From positions 186,001 through 250,000 of the forward strand of contig NZ_RJVO01000003.1 of assembly GCF_003730135.1 (NCBI RefSeq): a DNA stretch of 64,000 nt, written 5' to 3'. The translations under genes and the position numbers were made by a program. The notes beneath the pieces were generated by a model. That model was not told where the DNA came from. It saw nothing but the letters and a program-made list of their open reading frames with translations, and did not search any database. Source of the DNA: Stagnimonas aquatica. Lineage in GTDB: Bacteria > Pseudomonadota > Gammaproteobacteria > Nevskiales > Nevskiaceae. How positions within the stretch are numbered: the first letter of the stretch is position 1; every line of letters starts with the position of its first letter. Positions 9,325-17,658 of this stretch are shown here, piece by piece.

Positions 9325-10550
9325 GCCGGTCTCCGGGTCACCCGCGCCGCCAGCAGCGCCGCCGCCAGCATCAATGCGGCGGCCAGCAGGAAGGGCGCGC
9401 CGGGTAGCGGCGGGCTCGCCTCCGGGCGGATGAACCAGGCGAAGGTGTAGGCGAACAGGCCCGGGCCGACGATGCCGGTGAGTCCCATGATCGCGCCATT
9501 GGCGCCCTGCAACTGGCCCTGCTCGGATTCGCCGACATGGCGGGTCATCAGTGCCTGCATCGCCGGCTGGGTCAGGCCCATCAGCTCGAATACCGGGATG
9601 CTCAGCCACATCCCCAGCGCGGTCGGCGACAGCGCAAAGCCGGCGAAGCCGATCACGCCTGCCACCGAGCCCAGCAGCAGCGCGCCGCGCTCGCCCAGCC
9701 AGCGCACCGCCGGTTTCACCAGGCCGGCCTGCACGATCACGCTGCACACGCCGACCAGGGCCAGCGCCGAGCCGGTGGTGGCGATGCTCCAGCCGTAGCG
9801 GTAGCTGGTGTAGAGCACGAACACGCTGGGCAGCGAGTGGTGGGCTAGATAGAACAGCACGTTGACGCCAGCCAGCCCGAACAGCTCGCGGTGCGAGCGC
9901 AACAGACGGAGCGCGCCGAAGGGATTGGCCTTGGCCCATTGCAGCCGGCTGCGGCGACTGGCCGGCAGCGATTCCGGCAGCACCAGCCAGCCGTAGAGGA
10001 AGTTCAGCAGCGCCAGCCCGGCCGCGCCCCAGAACGGCCAGCGCGGGTCGAAATGCCCGAGCAGGCCGCCCAGCGCCGGGCCGAGCACGAAGCCGACGCC
10101 CCAGGCGGCGCCGATCATGCCGTAGGCGCCGGCGCGCTTTTCCGGCGGGGTGACATCGGCGATGTAGGCGCCGGCGGTGGTGAAGCTGGCGGCGGTGATG
10201 CCGGAGATCACCCGGCCGACGAACAGCCAGAGCAGCGAGGGTGCCAGCGCCATCAGCACGTAGTCCAGGCCCAGTCCGAGGCAGGACAGCAGGATCACCG
10301 GCCGGCGCCCGTAGCGGTCGGAAAGCGCGCCGAGAACCGGCGCGAACAGGAACTGCATCAGCGCCCAGGCGATGCCGAACAGACCGTAGATTTCGGCGGC
10401 GCGCGGGGTGTCGCCGCCGAGGAACTCCTCCACCAGCTTGGGCAGCACCGGGATGATGATGCCGAACGCCAGCACGTCGATCAGCACGGTGATGAAGATG
10501 AAGACCAGCGCGGCTGGCCGGGCCGCTACCGGACTGAAAGCGTCGGACAT
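9321..10550 (-). CDS. MFS transporter of the TetA/TCR drug-proton antiporter type
   Basis: The 409-residue protein has twelve predicted membrane helices. Motif A between helices 2 and 3 is GALSDRYGRRPVIL, the first segment shows IDVLAFGIIIPVLP, and motif C-like glycine runs follow (GAAWGVGFVLGPALGGLLG). These features place it among the TCR/TetA-like drug:H+ antiporters of the inner membrane. The true substrate cannot be inferred; many chromosomal homologues do not confer tetracycline resistance. It is the first gene of the operon that continues through the small protein and hslR. Confidence 0.85.
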   Translation of the reverse strand: MSDAFSPVAARPAALVFIFITVLIDVLAFGIIIPVLPKLVEEFLGGDTPRAAEIYGLFGIAWALMQFLFAPVLGALSDRYGRRPVILLSCLGLGLDYVLMALAPSLLWLFVGRVISGITAASFTTAGAYIADVTPPEKRAGAYGMIGAAWGVGFVLGPALGGLLGHFDPRWPFWGAAGLALLNFLYGWLVLPESLPASRRSRLQWAKANPFGALRLLRSHRELFGLAGVNVLFYLAHHSLPSVFVLYTSYRYGWSIATTGSALALVGVCSVIVQAGLVKPAVRWLGERGALLLGSVAGVIGFAGFALSPTALGMWLSIPVFELMGLTQPAMQALMTRHVGESEQGQLQGANGAIMGLTGIVGPGLFAYTFAWFIRPEASPPLPGAPFLLAAALMLAAALLAARVTRRPA

Positions 10551-10624
10551 GGAGCGTCTGCACTAAAGTACCGGTCCATTTTCAACCAAGCCTCGCCGCG
10601 CTGTCGCGGCGCGCATCCTCCCGC

Positions 10625-11938
10625 ATGGACCCAGCCACCGCCTCCGCCGATGCCTTTCTGGTGGTGGGCCTGTTCGCTTCCGGTTGCGGGCTGATCTTCG
10701 GTCTCGCCGACCGCCACAGCCGCAGCAGCCGGGCGCTGGCGCTGTGCCTGATCGTGCTCGGCATCCGCCTGCAACTGGCGCCGCTGGAACTGGCCGCCAG
10801 CAGCGCCCATCCGGTGCTGCTCACCGGTCTCACCCGTGGCATGGAGGTGTTCTGTCTGCTGACCGGCATCGAGTGGGCGCGGCGCGTCGCCGAGACCGCC
10901 ACCCGCCGGCTGCGCGGCGCCATCCACTGGCTGTTCCGCGCCGCCCAGATCCTGATGCTGGTCTACGGCGGCCTGGCGCTCGGCTATCTCTGGCTGGACC
11001 CGGCCGATGCCACCAGCGGACTGAGCGGCCTGATCCGGGTGCGGCCGCTGGAGTGGGCGATCTTCGCGCCGGTGCTGGGCGCCGCCGCGCTGGTCGCGGC
11101 CATCGCCATCTTCATGCTGCTGATCACCCGCACCGACCCGGCGGAGTCGATCCGCCTGCGCGCGCTGCTGCTGGCCGGGCCGCTGTTCTTCGCCAGCCTG
11201 ATGGTGCGGCCGAGCCTGGTGCCGGTGCTGATCGCGCTGGCGCTGCTGATCGTGCTGGCCGGCTCGCTGCGCTACCTCAACGTGCTGAGCCGGCGCGGGC
11301 AGTTCATGAGCCAGTTCTTGGCGCCGGAGGTGGCCGGCATGGTCCGCCTCAAGGGCATCGAACGCGCGCTCAAGCGCGAGCGACGGACGCTCAGCGCGGT
11401 GTTCTGCGACCTGCGCGGCTTCACCGCCTACAGCCAGGAGCGCGGCAGCGAGGAGGTGATGAACCTGCTGGAGCGCTACTACGCCGCCGTCGGTGCCGCC
11501 GCCGCCGCCGAGGGCGGCACGGTCAAGGACCATGCCGGCGATGGCGTGCTGATCCTGCTCGGCGCGCCGGTGGCGCAGAAGGATCACGCCGCCCGCGCCG
11601 CGCGCCTGGGCATCGCGCTGATCGAGCAGTTGCGGCCGCAGTTGCGGCAGTGGGCGCCGGAGATCGGCCTGGGCGTCGGCATCGCCAGCGGCGTGGCGAC
11701 CGTCGGCGCCATCCACGGTGCCGGCCGGCTGGAGTATGTGGCGGTGGGTTCGGCGATCAATCTCGCCGCCCGGCTCTGCCAGCGCGCCGGGGACGGCGAG
11801 CTGCTGATCGACCAGACCAGCCGGCAGGCGCTGGCGCCGGAGCTGGCGGCGCGCTTCCTGGCGCGCTCGCCGGAGGCCATCAAGGGTTACGAGGAGACGG
11901 TGATGCTGCATGCCTTGCAGCCGCTATCGGCGGCATGA
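10625..11938 (+). CDS. Membrane-bound class III adenylate/guanylate cyclase
   Basis: The 437-residue protein has about seven hydrophobic helices in residues 8-220 and a C-terminal class III nucleotide cyclase domain from about 250. Metal-binding aspartates are visible at D262 (FCDLRGFT) and D306 (HAGDGVLI). The purine-specifying lysine K301 fits adenylate cyclase. The second specificity position, often Asp or Thr in VGDxxN, is Ser (VGSAIN, 374-379), followed by the conserved Asn and R383. It overlaps the downstream truncated haemoglobin gene by ATGA. The membrane part resembles no named sensor domain that I can identify. Confidence 0.85.
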   Translation: MDPATASADAFLVVGLFASGCGLIFGLADRHSRSSRALALCLIVLGIRLQLAPLELAASSAHPVLLTGLTRGMEVFCLLTGIEWARRVAETATRRLRGAIHWLFRAAQILMLVYGGLALGYLWLDPADATSGLSGLIRVRPLEWAIFAPVLGAAALVAAIAIFMLLITRTDPAESIRLRALLLAGPLFFASLMVRPSLVPVLIALALLIVLAGSLRYLNVLSRRGQFMSQFLAPEVAGMVRLKGIERALKRERRTLSAVFCDLRGFTAYSQERGSEEVMNLLERYYAAVGAAAAAEGGTVKDHAGDGVLILLGAPVAQKDHAARAARLGIALIEQLRPQLRQWAPEIGLGVGIASGVATVGAIHGAGRLEYVAVGSAINLAARLCQRAGDGELLIDQTSRQALAPELAARFLARSPEAIKGYEETVMLHALQPLSAA

Positions 11939-12345
11939 GTGAAACCAGTCTTCATCAGGCCCTGGGCGGCGACGAGGGCCTGCGCGCCCTGGTCGATGCC
12001 TTCTACGACCGCATGGATCAGCAGCCCGACTACGCCCTGATCCGCGACCTGCATCCGGCCGATCTAGCCGGCTCGCGCGACAAGCTGTACTGGTTTCTCT
12101 GCGGCTGGACCGGTGGGCCGCAGTACTTCCAGCAGCGCTACGGGCATCCGCGCCTGAAGATGCGGCACTTCCCGTTTTCCATCGGCATCGCCGAGCGCGA
12201 CCAGTGGCTGCACTGCATGGCCGGCGCGCTGCTGCAACGGCGGGTGGAGCCGGAGCTGGCGGCGGTGCTGATGCAGCACCTCGCCGGCACCGCCGACTGG
12301 ATGCGCAACCGGCCCGAGCCGGGTACGCCAGCCGGCGACGCTTAG
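11935..12345 (+). CDS. Group II truncated haemoglobin
   Basis: The 136-residue protein has the features of a 2-on-2 haemoglobin: FYDRM near the B helix, YWFLCGWTGGPQYFQQRYGHP, the proximal-His segment MRHFPF and the conserved Trp G8 in RDQWLHCM. Such proteins bind oxygen or nitric oxide through haem. Its ATG overlaps the stop of the cyclase gene (ATGA), so the two are translated in fixed relation. This suggests, but does not prove, a link between gas sensing and cyclic nucleotide signalling. Confidence 0.9.
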   Translation: MSETSLHQALGGDEGLRALVDAFYDRMDQQPDYALIRDLHPADLAGSRDKLYWFLCGWTGGPQYFQQRYGHPRLKMRHFPFSIGIAERDQWLHCMAGALLQRRVEPELAAVLMQHLAGTADWMRNRPEPGTPAGDA

Positions 12346-12424
12346 CGGCCGGCTGGAGGCGGCGGCGCGATTCGCCGCACGCCGGGTGGCGGAGCCGGAT
12401 GACCGCGCGAAGCTGGCGGGTGCC

Positions 12425-13894
12425 TCAGTAGCGCGCCAGGATCTGCTCGATGTCGGTGCGGATCGCCTCGACGGCGGTGCCGAAGGGGATCACCCGGCGC
12501 GGCGGCGCGCCGTTGACGATCACCGCGAAGGCCATCCAGCCGCCGTTCTTCTTGCGCAGATAGCCGGCCATGGCGTTGACCGAGATCGGCTCGCTGAGCG
12601 TGCCGGTCTTCAGCGCCACCCGGTCCAGCCAGGCGGGGCTGCCGCCGCGACGCAGGAAGGCATAGGGCCCCTCGCGCGGCACCACCAGGCCGCCGTAGAA
12701 GGCGGGGAAGCGGCGGGTGTCGCGGTACTGGTGTTCCAGCACCGAGACCAGGTCCTGCGCCGACAACCGGTTCTCCGGGGTCAGGCCGGAGCCGGAGAAC
12801 AGCACCGGCCGGGCGTCGTTCTTCTTCCCCGGCTGGGCGCGCGCCACGTAGTCGCTCAGCGATTGTGCGGCATCGGCCAGCGGTCCGGGCTTGCGGCCGA
12901 TGGCGACCGCGACATTCAGGGTGATGAGGTCGGCGACATAGTTGTTGGAGTGGCGCAGCATGCGCGCCAGTTGTTCCTTGAGCGCCGCGCCTTCCACCCG
13001 CGCCAGCTCGGTGGCGCCGTTGGACGGCCATTCGGGGGAGACGCTGACCGCGCCATCGACCCGGATGCCGACCGAGCGCAGGGTCTCGCGCAGCAGCAGG
13101 CCGGTGCCCAGGCTGGGCTCGGACATGGCGCGGTAGAGCGTCTGCATGCCGCCCATGGGCAGCTCGCCGCCGACCCGCAGGAAGTCGCCGCCGCTGTTGG
13201 TGAAACGGTCCAGGTAGAAGGTCTGGCGGCGGCCGGAGGGCACCACCATCACGCTGCCTTCGACCGCAATCGGCAGTTGCACGCCGCCACAGGCGGTGAT
13301 CTGCGCCGGCGTGCCGACCCGTTGCGGACGCACCTCGATGCACCAGTTGCCGTAGTCCACGCCCAGCGCCGCCAGCGGCGCGTTGTAGGCGGTCGCGCTT
13401 TTGACCAGGGCGTCGCAGCGGTCCTTGGTCTCGCAGCCGAGCGGGCCGAACGGCGCGGTGCTGACGGTGATGCCGCCATTGACGGCGGTGACGTCGGCCG
13501 AGCGCAGTTGCACCGCCAGCGAGAACAGCGCCTGGTGATCCAGGGTGGAGTCGCCTTCGCCGTGCAGGGTCAGCGCGCCCTCGATGGCGCCTTCACGCGG
13601 GCCGCGTTCGGACAGCAGGCGGGTGGTGAAGCTGCGGTCGGCCGGCCAGGCGTCCAGCGCAGCACCGGCGGTGACCAGCTTGGTCACCGAGGCCGGCGAC
13701 AGCCGGCTGTCGGCGTTCAGCGCGGCAATCGCCTCGTTGCGGTCCAGATCCACCACCAGGGCGCTGACCTTGCCGCCCTGCGATTGCAGCTTGCTCAGAG
13801 CCGGCAGGTCGGCATGGGCGAGGCCGGGACCGAAGGCCAGGCCGGCCAGCAGCAAGACGGGGAGGCGAGGCAAGAAGCGATGGAAAGACGGCAT
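12425..13894 (-). CDS. dacB: D-alanyl-D-alanine carboxypeptidase/endopeptidase (PBP4)
   Basis: PBP4 trims the pentapeptide end and cleaves cross-links of peptidoglycan in the periplasm. The 489-residue protein has a signal peptide (LPVLLLAGLAFGPGLAHA) and the three penicillin-binding motifs: SxxK as SVTK (69-72), SxG-like SGSGLTPENRLSA near 320, and KTGTLSE near 432. The large insert between the first two motifs contains further domains as in the S13 family. It is separated from the aminotransferase gene by 86 bases. Confidence 0.93.
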   Translation of the reverse strand: MPSFHRFLPRLPVLLLAGLAFGPGLAHADLPALSKLQSQGGKVSALVVDLDRNEAIAALNADSRLSPASVTKLVTAGAALDAWPADRSFTTRLLSERGPREGAIEGALTLHGEGDSTLDHQALFSLAVQLRSADVTAVNGGITVSTAPFGPLGCETKDRCDALVKSATAYNAPLAALGVDYGNWCIEVRPQRVGTPAQITACGGVQLPIAVEGSVMVVPSGRRQTFYLDRFTNSGGDFLRVGGELPMGGMQTLYRAMSEPSLGTGLLLRETLRSVGIRVDGAVSVSPEWPSNGATELARVEGAALKEQLARMLRHSNNYVADLITLNVAVAIGRKPGPLADAAQSLSDYVARAQPGKKNDARPVLFSGSGLTPENRLSAQDLVSVLEHQYRDTRRFPAFYGGLVVPREGPYAFLRRGGSPAWLDRVALKTGTLSEPISVNAMAGYLRKKNGGWMAFAVIVNGAPPRRVIPFGTAVEAIRTDIEQILARY

Positions 13895-13980
13895 TGAGGA
13901 CCAATCTGGGGCCGGGCGGGGCGGCCGGGAAAAACCGGGGCGACTGTATAAAGGCTGAGGCCTTGGGCATCAACCCAGCG

Positions 13981-15147
13981 TCAAGCCCAGTGTGGGACAA
14001 ACGCCGGCAGGCTTGGTTCGATCTGACCGAGGCGGGTGGGCGCCGGGCTGCCGGCCACCGCCGCGAACACGGTCTTGAAGCGCGCCATCTCCGCCGCCGT
14101 GCCGATGGTCAGGCGCGACCACTGCGGCCAGCTCGGCCAGCTACGGCCGATCACCACGCCCTGCGCCGCCATCGCCGCCGCCAGCTCCTTGCCGGGCCGG
14201 CCGGCCTCGAACAGGAAGCAATTGGCCTCCGAGGGCGTCACCCGGTGGCCGCGCGCCTGCAGCCAGCCGGCGACATCCGCCCGCAGCCGGGCGGTCTGCT
14301 GGCGGCGGCTGGGCACCAGGCTGGGGTCGCGCAGGCTGGCCAGCGCCGCCGCGACGCTGAGCACCGGCATCGGGTTGTTGCCATAGGGCTTGAGCTTGGC
14401 CAGCAGATCGGGCCGGCCTACCGCCAGGCCCACCCGCAGGCCGGCCATGCCGTAGAGCTTGGAGAAGGTGCGCAGCACCACCAGCTCGCCATCGGCGGCG
14501 ACCAGATCGAGCACCGATTTCTGCTCGGAGTAGTGGATGTAGGCCTCGTCCACCAGCAGCAGCGAGCCGGCCGGCTTGTGCGCCAGCGCGTACTCGATGG
14601 CGGCGCGCGGGGTCACCGAGCCAGTGGGGTTGTTGGGGTTGCAGATCACGATCAGCCCGGCCTTGGGGTCGGCGGCGAGCATGGCCTCGACATCGTGGGC
14701 ACCGTCGGCCAGCACCGGCAGCGCATGCACCGTGGCGCCGTTGGCGCGCGCGACCTCGGCGGCACTCTCGAAGGTGGGGTCGGCAGTGACCAGGCTGCGG
14801 CCCGGCCCGGTGTAGGCGAGGCTCAGGTATTGCAGCGGCTCGCTGGAGCCGGCGTAGGGCAATACGTAGTCCGGCTTCAGGCCGTTCTGCGCCGTGAATT
14901 CCGCCACCAGCTCGGCGGTCAGCTCGAACAGGTAGCGGCCGCTGCGGGGGATTGCCTCGATGATCGCCGCGCGCGCCGCGCGGCCTGGGCCCAGCGGGTT
15001 CTCGTTGTAGTTGAGCAGCACCGCGCCCGGCCCGGCGGCGGGGGCGGCGGCCTGGGCGAGGTCGGCCTCGGTGAGCGCCGGCAGGGCGAGCGCGGCGCCG
15101 CTGGCGGCGGCGAGCTGCAGAAAGTGGCGGCGGCTGAGGGCAAGCAT
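13981..15147 (-). CDS. Tat-exported PLP-dependent aminotransferase (histidinol-phosphate aminotransferase-like)
   Basis: The 388-residue protein carries a twin-arginine signal (SRRHFLQLAAASGAAL) followed by a fold-type I aminotransferase of the HisC branch. PLP-binding elements are YNENPLGP near 47, CNPNNPTG (169-176), D200 in LLVDEAY and the Schiff-base lysine K230 in RTFSKLYGMAGLRVG. Tat transport would fit because PLP is a cofactor inserted before export. Cytoplasmic HisC enzymes lack such a signal, so this one probably works in the periplasm on an unidentified amino-acid-like substrate. It is a single gene, not near his genes. Confidence 0.87.
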   Translation of the reverse strand: MLALSRRHFLQLAAASGAALALPALTEADLAQAAAPAAGPGAVLLNYNENPLGPGRAARAAIIEAIPRSGRYLFELTAELVAEFTAQNGLKPDYVLPYAGSSEPLQYLSLAYTGPGRSLVTADPTFESAAEVARANGATVHALPVLADGAHDVEAMLAADPKAGLIVICNPNNPTGSVTPRAAIEYALAHKPAGSLLLVDEAYIHYSEQKSVLDLVAADGELVVLRTFSKLYGMAGLRVGLAVGRPDLLAKLKPYGNNPMPVLSVAAALASLRDPSLVPSRRQQTARLRADVAGWLQARGHRVTPSEANCFLFEAGRPGKELAAAMAAQGVVIGRSWPSWPQWSRLTIGTAAEMARFKTVFAAVAGSPAPTRLGQIEPSLPAFVPHWA

Positions 15148-15497
15148 GGTCGTCAGTCTCCTGAGGCGGAAAGGAATGCCAGCAAAGTTAGCAAGAAGCG
15201 CTCCGCTGATACCCCGGCTGGCGCATCCGGGACGGCAGCTTGAGGGGCTCGCCCGCCGTCATGACGCCGCCATCTCCCCGGTGATGCAGGGTAAGAGGGT
15301 CTCTTGCGCTGCTGGCCTCCCAGGCTTTGCGCACCCGCGCTTGGCCCTTTGCTGAGGGCCAGCAGGGTCGCCGGCCCGGTTGCCAGCAGGCCGCAGACCG
15401 CTGGATAGCGGCTGAGCCCCTTCGTCGTGGCGGTCTCCGGAGAGGCTTGCGCCTCTGCCTTCCATGGCGAAGCGCCGGCCAGCGAAGGCGCGGCGCC
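15148..15497. other. Intergenic stretch without a recognisable gene
   Basis: About 350 bases lie between the aminotransferase start and the 3' end of the GFA-family gene. I see no coding signal, RNA gene or terminator with a T-run. The part next to the aminotransferase must hold its promoter, but no clear hexamers stand out. Confidence 0.5.
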
Positions 15498-15905
15498 TCA
15501 GGAGGGAAAGCCGGGAAACGAGGGGATCGACTCCAGGCCCTGGTCCCAGGCCGCCCGGCTGGCGGTGAACAGATGGGCATCCGGACGCCGGCGCAGTTCG
15601 CTGTCCAGGCTGCCGGCCGGCACCACCAGGAAGCCGCCAGCGGCGTCCGCGTAAGGCAGCGCCGAGCCGCAGGCGGTGCAGAAGGAGCGGGTATGCCGGG
15701 TGGCAGGCAGATTGAAGCTGCGGACGCTCTCCTGGCCGGTCAGCCACTGCAGGCTGGCGGTGCTGCTGAACAGATTCGCCGCGTGCGCCGAGCCGCTGTC
15801 CTTGCGGCAGTGGCTGCAATGGCAGAGGAAGAAGCGCTCGAAGGCGCCTTGCACCTCAAAGCGGACCTGGCCGCACAGGCAGGATCCGCAGTGTGTCTCG
15901 CTCAT
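15498..15905 (-). CDS. GFA/CENP-V-family zinc protein
   Basis: The 135-residue protein contains the zinc-binding pattern of the glutathione-dependent formaldehyde-activating enzyme family: GSCLCGQVRFEV near residue 8, CHCSHCRKDSGS (28-39) and FCTACGS near 75. The family has a beta-sheet fold with two zinc sites and binds glutathione adducts or DNA depending on the member. Catalytic activity is unproven for most bacterial homologues. It is preceded 40 bases upstream by the cyclophilin gene in the same orientation. Confidence 0.88.
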   Translation of the reverse strand: MSETHCGSCLCGQVRFEVQGAFERFFLCHCSHCRKDSGSAHAANLFSSTASLQWLTGQESVRSFNLPATRHTRSFCTACGSALPYADAAGGFLVVPAGSLDSELRRRPDAHLFTASRAAWDQGLESIPSFPGFPS

Positions 15906-15945
15906 GGGCTTGTTCCTAGGGAAATTTCAGTCGAAATCGGCTCGT

Positions 15946-16851
15946 TCAAGGCGCGACCACCCGCACTGGCGCCGGCACATTGCACAGTTCGATGCGGCCG
16001 GTCGGTTCCAGGAACCAGTCCTCGCGGCGTGTGCGCCGGGCTTCCACGTAGGCTTTCCAGGTGGCGGTGTCGGTGCGCAGCACTTCCACCTTCGGGCGCT
16101 GCTCCGGCGGCAGTTCGCCGACCTTTTGCAGGCTGCGGATCGGCGTGTTTGCCTCTTCCGGCAGATAGAAGCCCAGCGGGCCGTGGCCGCGCGGCAGGCT
16201 GGACAGATTCTCCATGCCCTGCAACACCCGGCCGACCAGGGTGACGTTGCGGTCCAGGTGACGCGGCGCATGGCCGATGACGGCGTACAGCTCGGCGCCG
16301 CTGCCGCTGTCGGCGGTGTCGCCACGGCCGGCACCGACCATGCCATAGCAGTGGGCGAGCCAGGCGCGGCCGAGCTTGCGGCTGCTGGCCACCGGGAAAC
16401 CCTGGTAGTAGCCCACGCCGGGCGCATAGACATCGCCATCCGGCAGCGGGCTCAGCTCCAGGCCGGCGATGGGCCGGCTGAACTCGCCGGGCAGTTGCGG
16501 CTGGCCTTCGATCATCGGCCGGCGCAGGGTGGCGTCCTCGGCCTGGGGGTCGCCCCACTGGGCGACGTAGTTGTCCTGCACGCGGACCACCGCCAGGCCG
16601 TCGTAGTAGCGCTCGCGGGCGAGCTTCTGGATGTTGGCGACGTGCCGGGGCGCGAAGGCCGGCGCCAGTTCGATCAGCACCGGGCCGCCGGGCAGTTGCA
16701 TCAGCAGCAGATTGTCCGGATCCGGCCGGCGCCAGTCGCTGGCGCTGGACTGGGCGAGGATCTCGGCGCTGCTCGCCGCCTGCGCCTGCGCCTGGGGCAA
16801 GGCAAGTGCGAGCAGGGGCAGGGCGAGGGACAACAGTCTGCGGGGTGTCAT
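15946..16851 (-). CDS. Periplasmic cyclophilin-type peptidyl-prolyl isomerase
   Basis: The 301-residue protein has a Sec signal peptide (LLSLALPLLALALPQAQAQA) and a divergent cyclophilin domain: LIELAPAFAPRHVANIQKLAR, YYDGLAVVRVQDNYVAQWGDP, a GMVGAGRGD region and TLVGRVLQGMENL. Cyclophilins catalyse cis-trans isomerisation of prolyl bonds and help periplasmic and outer-membrane proteins to fold. The usual FHR catalytic segment is replaced by VVRVQDNY, which keeps the arginine. The start is ATG 16851; upstream in-frame codons lack a signal peptide at the right place. Confidence 0.82.
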   Translation of the reverse strand: MTPRRLLSLALPLLALALPQAQAQAASSAEILAQSSASDWRRPDPDNLLLMQLPGGPVLIELAPAFAPRHVANIQKLARERYYDGLAVVRVQDNYVAQWGDPQAEDATLRRPMIEGQPQLPGEFSRPIAGLELSPLPDGDVYAPGVGYYQGFPVASSRKLGRAWLAHCYGMVGAGRGDTADSGSGAELYAVIGHAPRHLDRNVTLVGRVLQGMENLSSLPRGHGPLGFYLPEEANTPIRSLQKVGELPPEQRPKVEVLRTDTATWKAYVEARRTRREDWFLEPTGRIELCNVPAPVRVVAP

Positions 16852-17177
16852 GGTGGCGTCCTTGCGTGGAAGCGCCATTCTGAACGCTGGCGCCGGCCTT
16901 GGGCACTGCACGGGCTCGGTGCGGGGCCTGCCCCTACGCGGCCATCGCAAAGGCGTTGTGAGCCACTGTGAAGATTCACCGGGAGTTCATTGCCGGGGGC
17001 GCAGGCTGAACCCCGTCACTGCACAGGCATCGAATCCGCCACTCCTTTTCGCCCACGGCGGTTCGACGCAATCCCTATTGGTGGTCCGCCCCAATACGCA
17101 TTGCGGTGACAGGGCAGCAATGGCCGGCGTCTTCGGGAATCCCCGGGCGCCGGCCCAAAGTGAAATGGAGGTGTACC
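16852..17177. other. Divergent intergenic region between cyclophilin and BON genes
   Basis: This 326-base stretch must contain the promoters of both flanking genes. No conserved hexamers, RNA gene or long inverted repeat can be assigned with confidence. The only clear element is the ribosome-binding site GGAGGT at 17168-17173 for the BON gene. Confidence 0.45.
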
Positions 17178-17516
17178 GTGAAGAAGCAAACCCTGCTTGC
17201 CGCTGCCATCCTGGGTGCCAGCTCCCTGCCGCTGCTGGCTCATGCGGCCGAACCGATCCAGACGCCGACCAAGGCCGAGGTGAAGCAGTACGCCGGTGAC
17301 GCGGCGCTCACCACCAAGGTGAAGTCGGCGTTTCTGGCCGAGCCCAATCTGAAGTCGCTGGACATCAGCGTCGAAACCACCAACGGCGTGGTGGTGCTCA
17401 GTGGCGCGGTGATCTCCACCGCCCAGATCGAGCAGGCGGTGGATGTCGCCAAGCATGTGAAGGGCGTCAAGGAGGTGAAGAACGATCTGCGTCTGAAGTC
17501 CGAGCTCACCGGCTAG
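17178..17516 (+). CDS. Exported BON-domain protein (OsmY-like)
   Basis: The 112-residue product has a signal peptide (LLAAAILGASSLPLLAHA) and one BON domain, with AALTTKVKSAFLAEPNLKS, the NGVVVLSGAV turn and VKGVKEVKNDLRL. BON proteins are periplasmic, often induced by osmotic or envelope stress, and are thought to contact membranes. I chose GTG 17178 because the ribosome-binding site GGAGGT lies five bases before it; an ATG at 17106 would put the signal peptide too far inside. A strong terminator follows immediately. Confidence 0.87.
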   Translation: MKKQTLLAAAILGASSLPLLAHAAEPIQTPTKAEVKQYAGDAALTTKVKSAFLAEPNLKSLDISVETTNGVVVLSGAVISTAQIEQAVDVAKHVKGVKEVKNDLRLKSELTG

Positions 17517-17534
17517 TTGGCTCGCCACCGGCAG

Positions 17535-17568
17535 GCCGCCCGGGCACCACCGTCCCGGGCGGCTTTTT
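17535..17568 (+). terminator. Rho-independent terminator after the BON gene
   Basis: A perfect 10-bp stem, GCCGCCCGGG (17535-17544) with CCCGGGCGGC (17554-17563), is followed by TTTTT. It lies 18 bases after the BON stop and isolates it from serA. Confidence 0.92.
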
Positions 17569-17658
17569 GTTGCCGGCGCGGGGCTGTGTTTGCCGGGCCG
17601 GGCTGGCATCATGCGCGCCGCGATCAGCCGGATCGCCCCGCCGCAGGCCCTCGCCGCC

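Noticed and set aside
9321-10550. Acquired tetracycline-resistance gene
   Set aside because: Base composition and operon context with hslR match the chromosome; the TCR-type family label does not show a resistance function.
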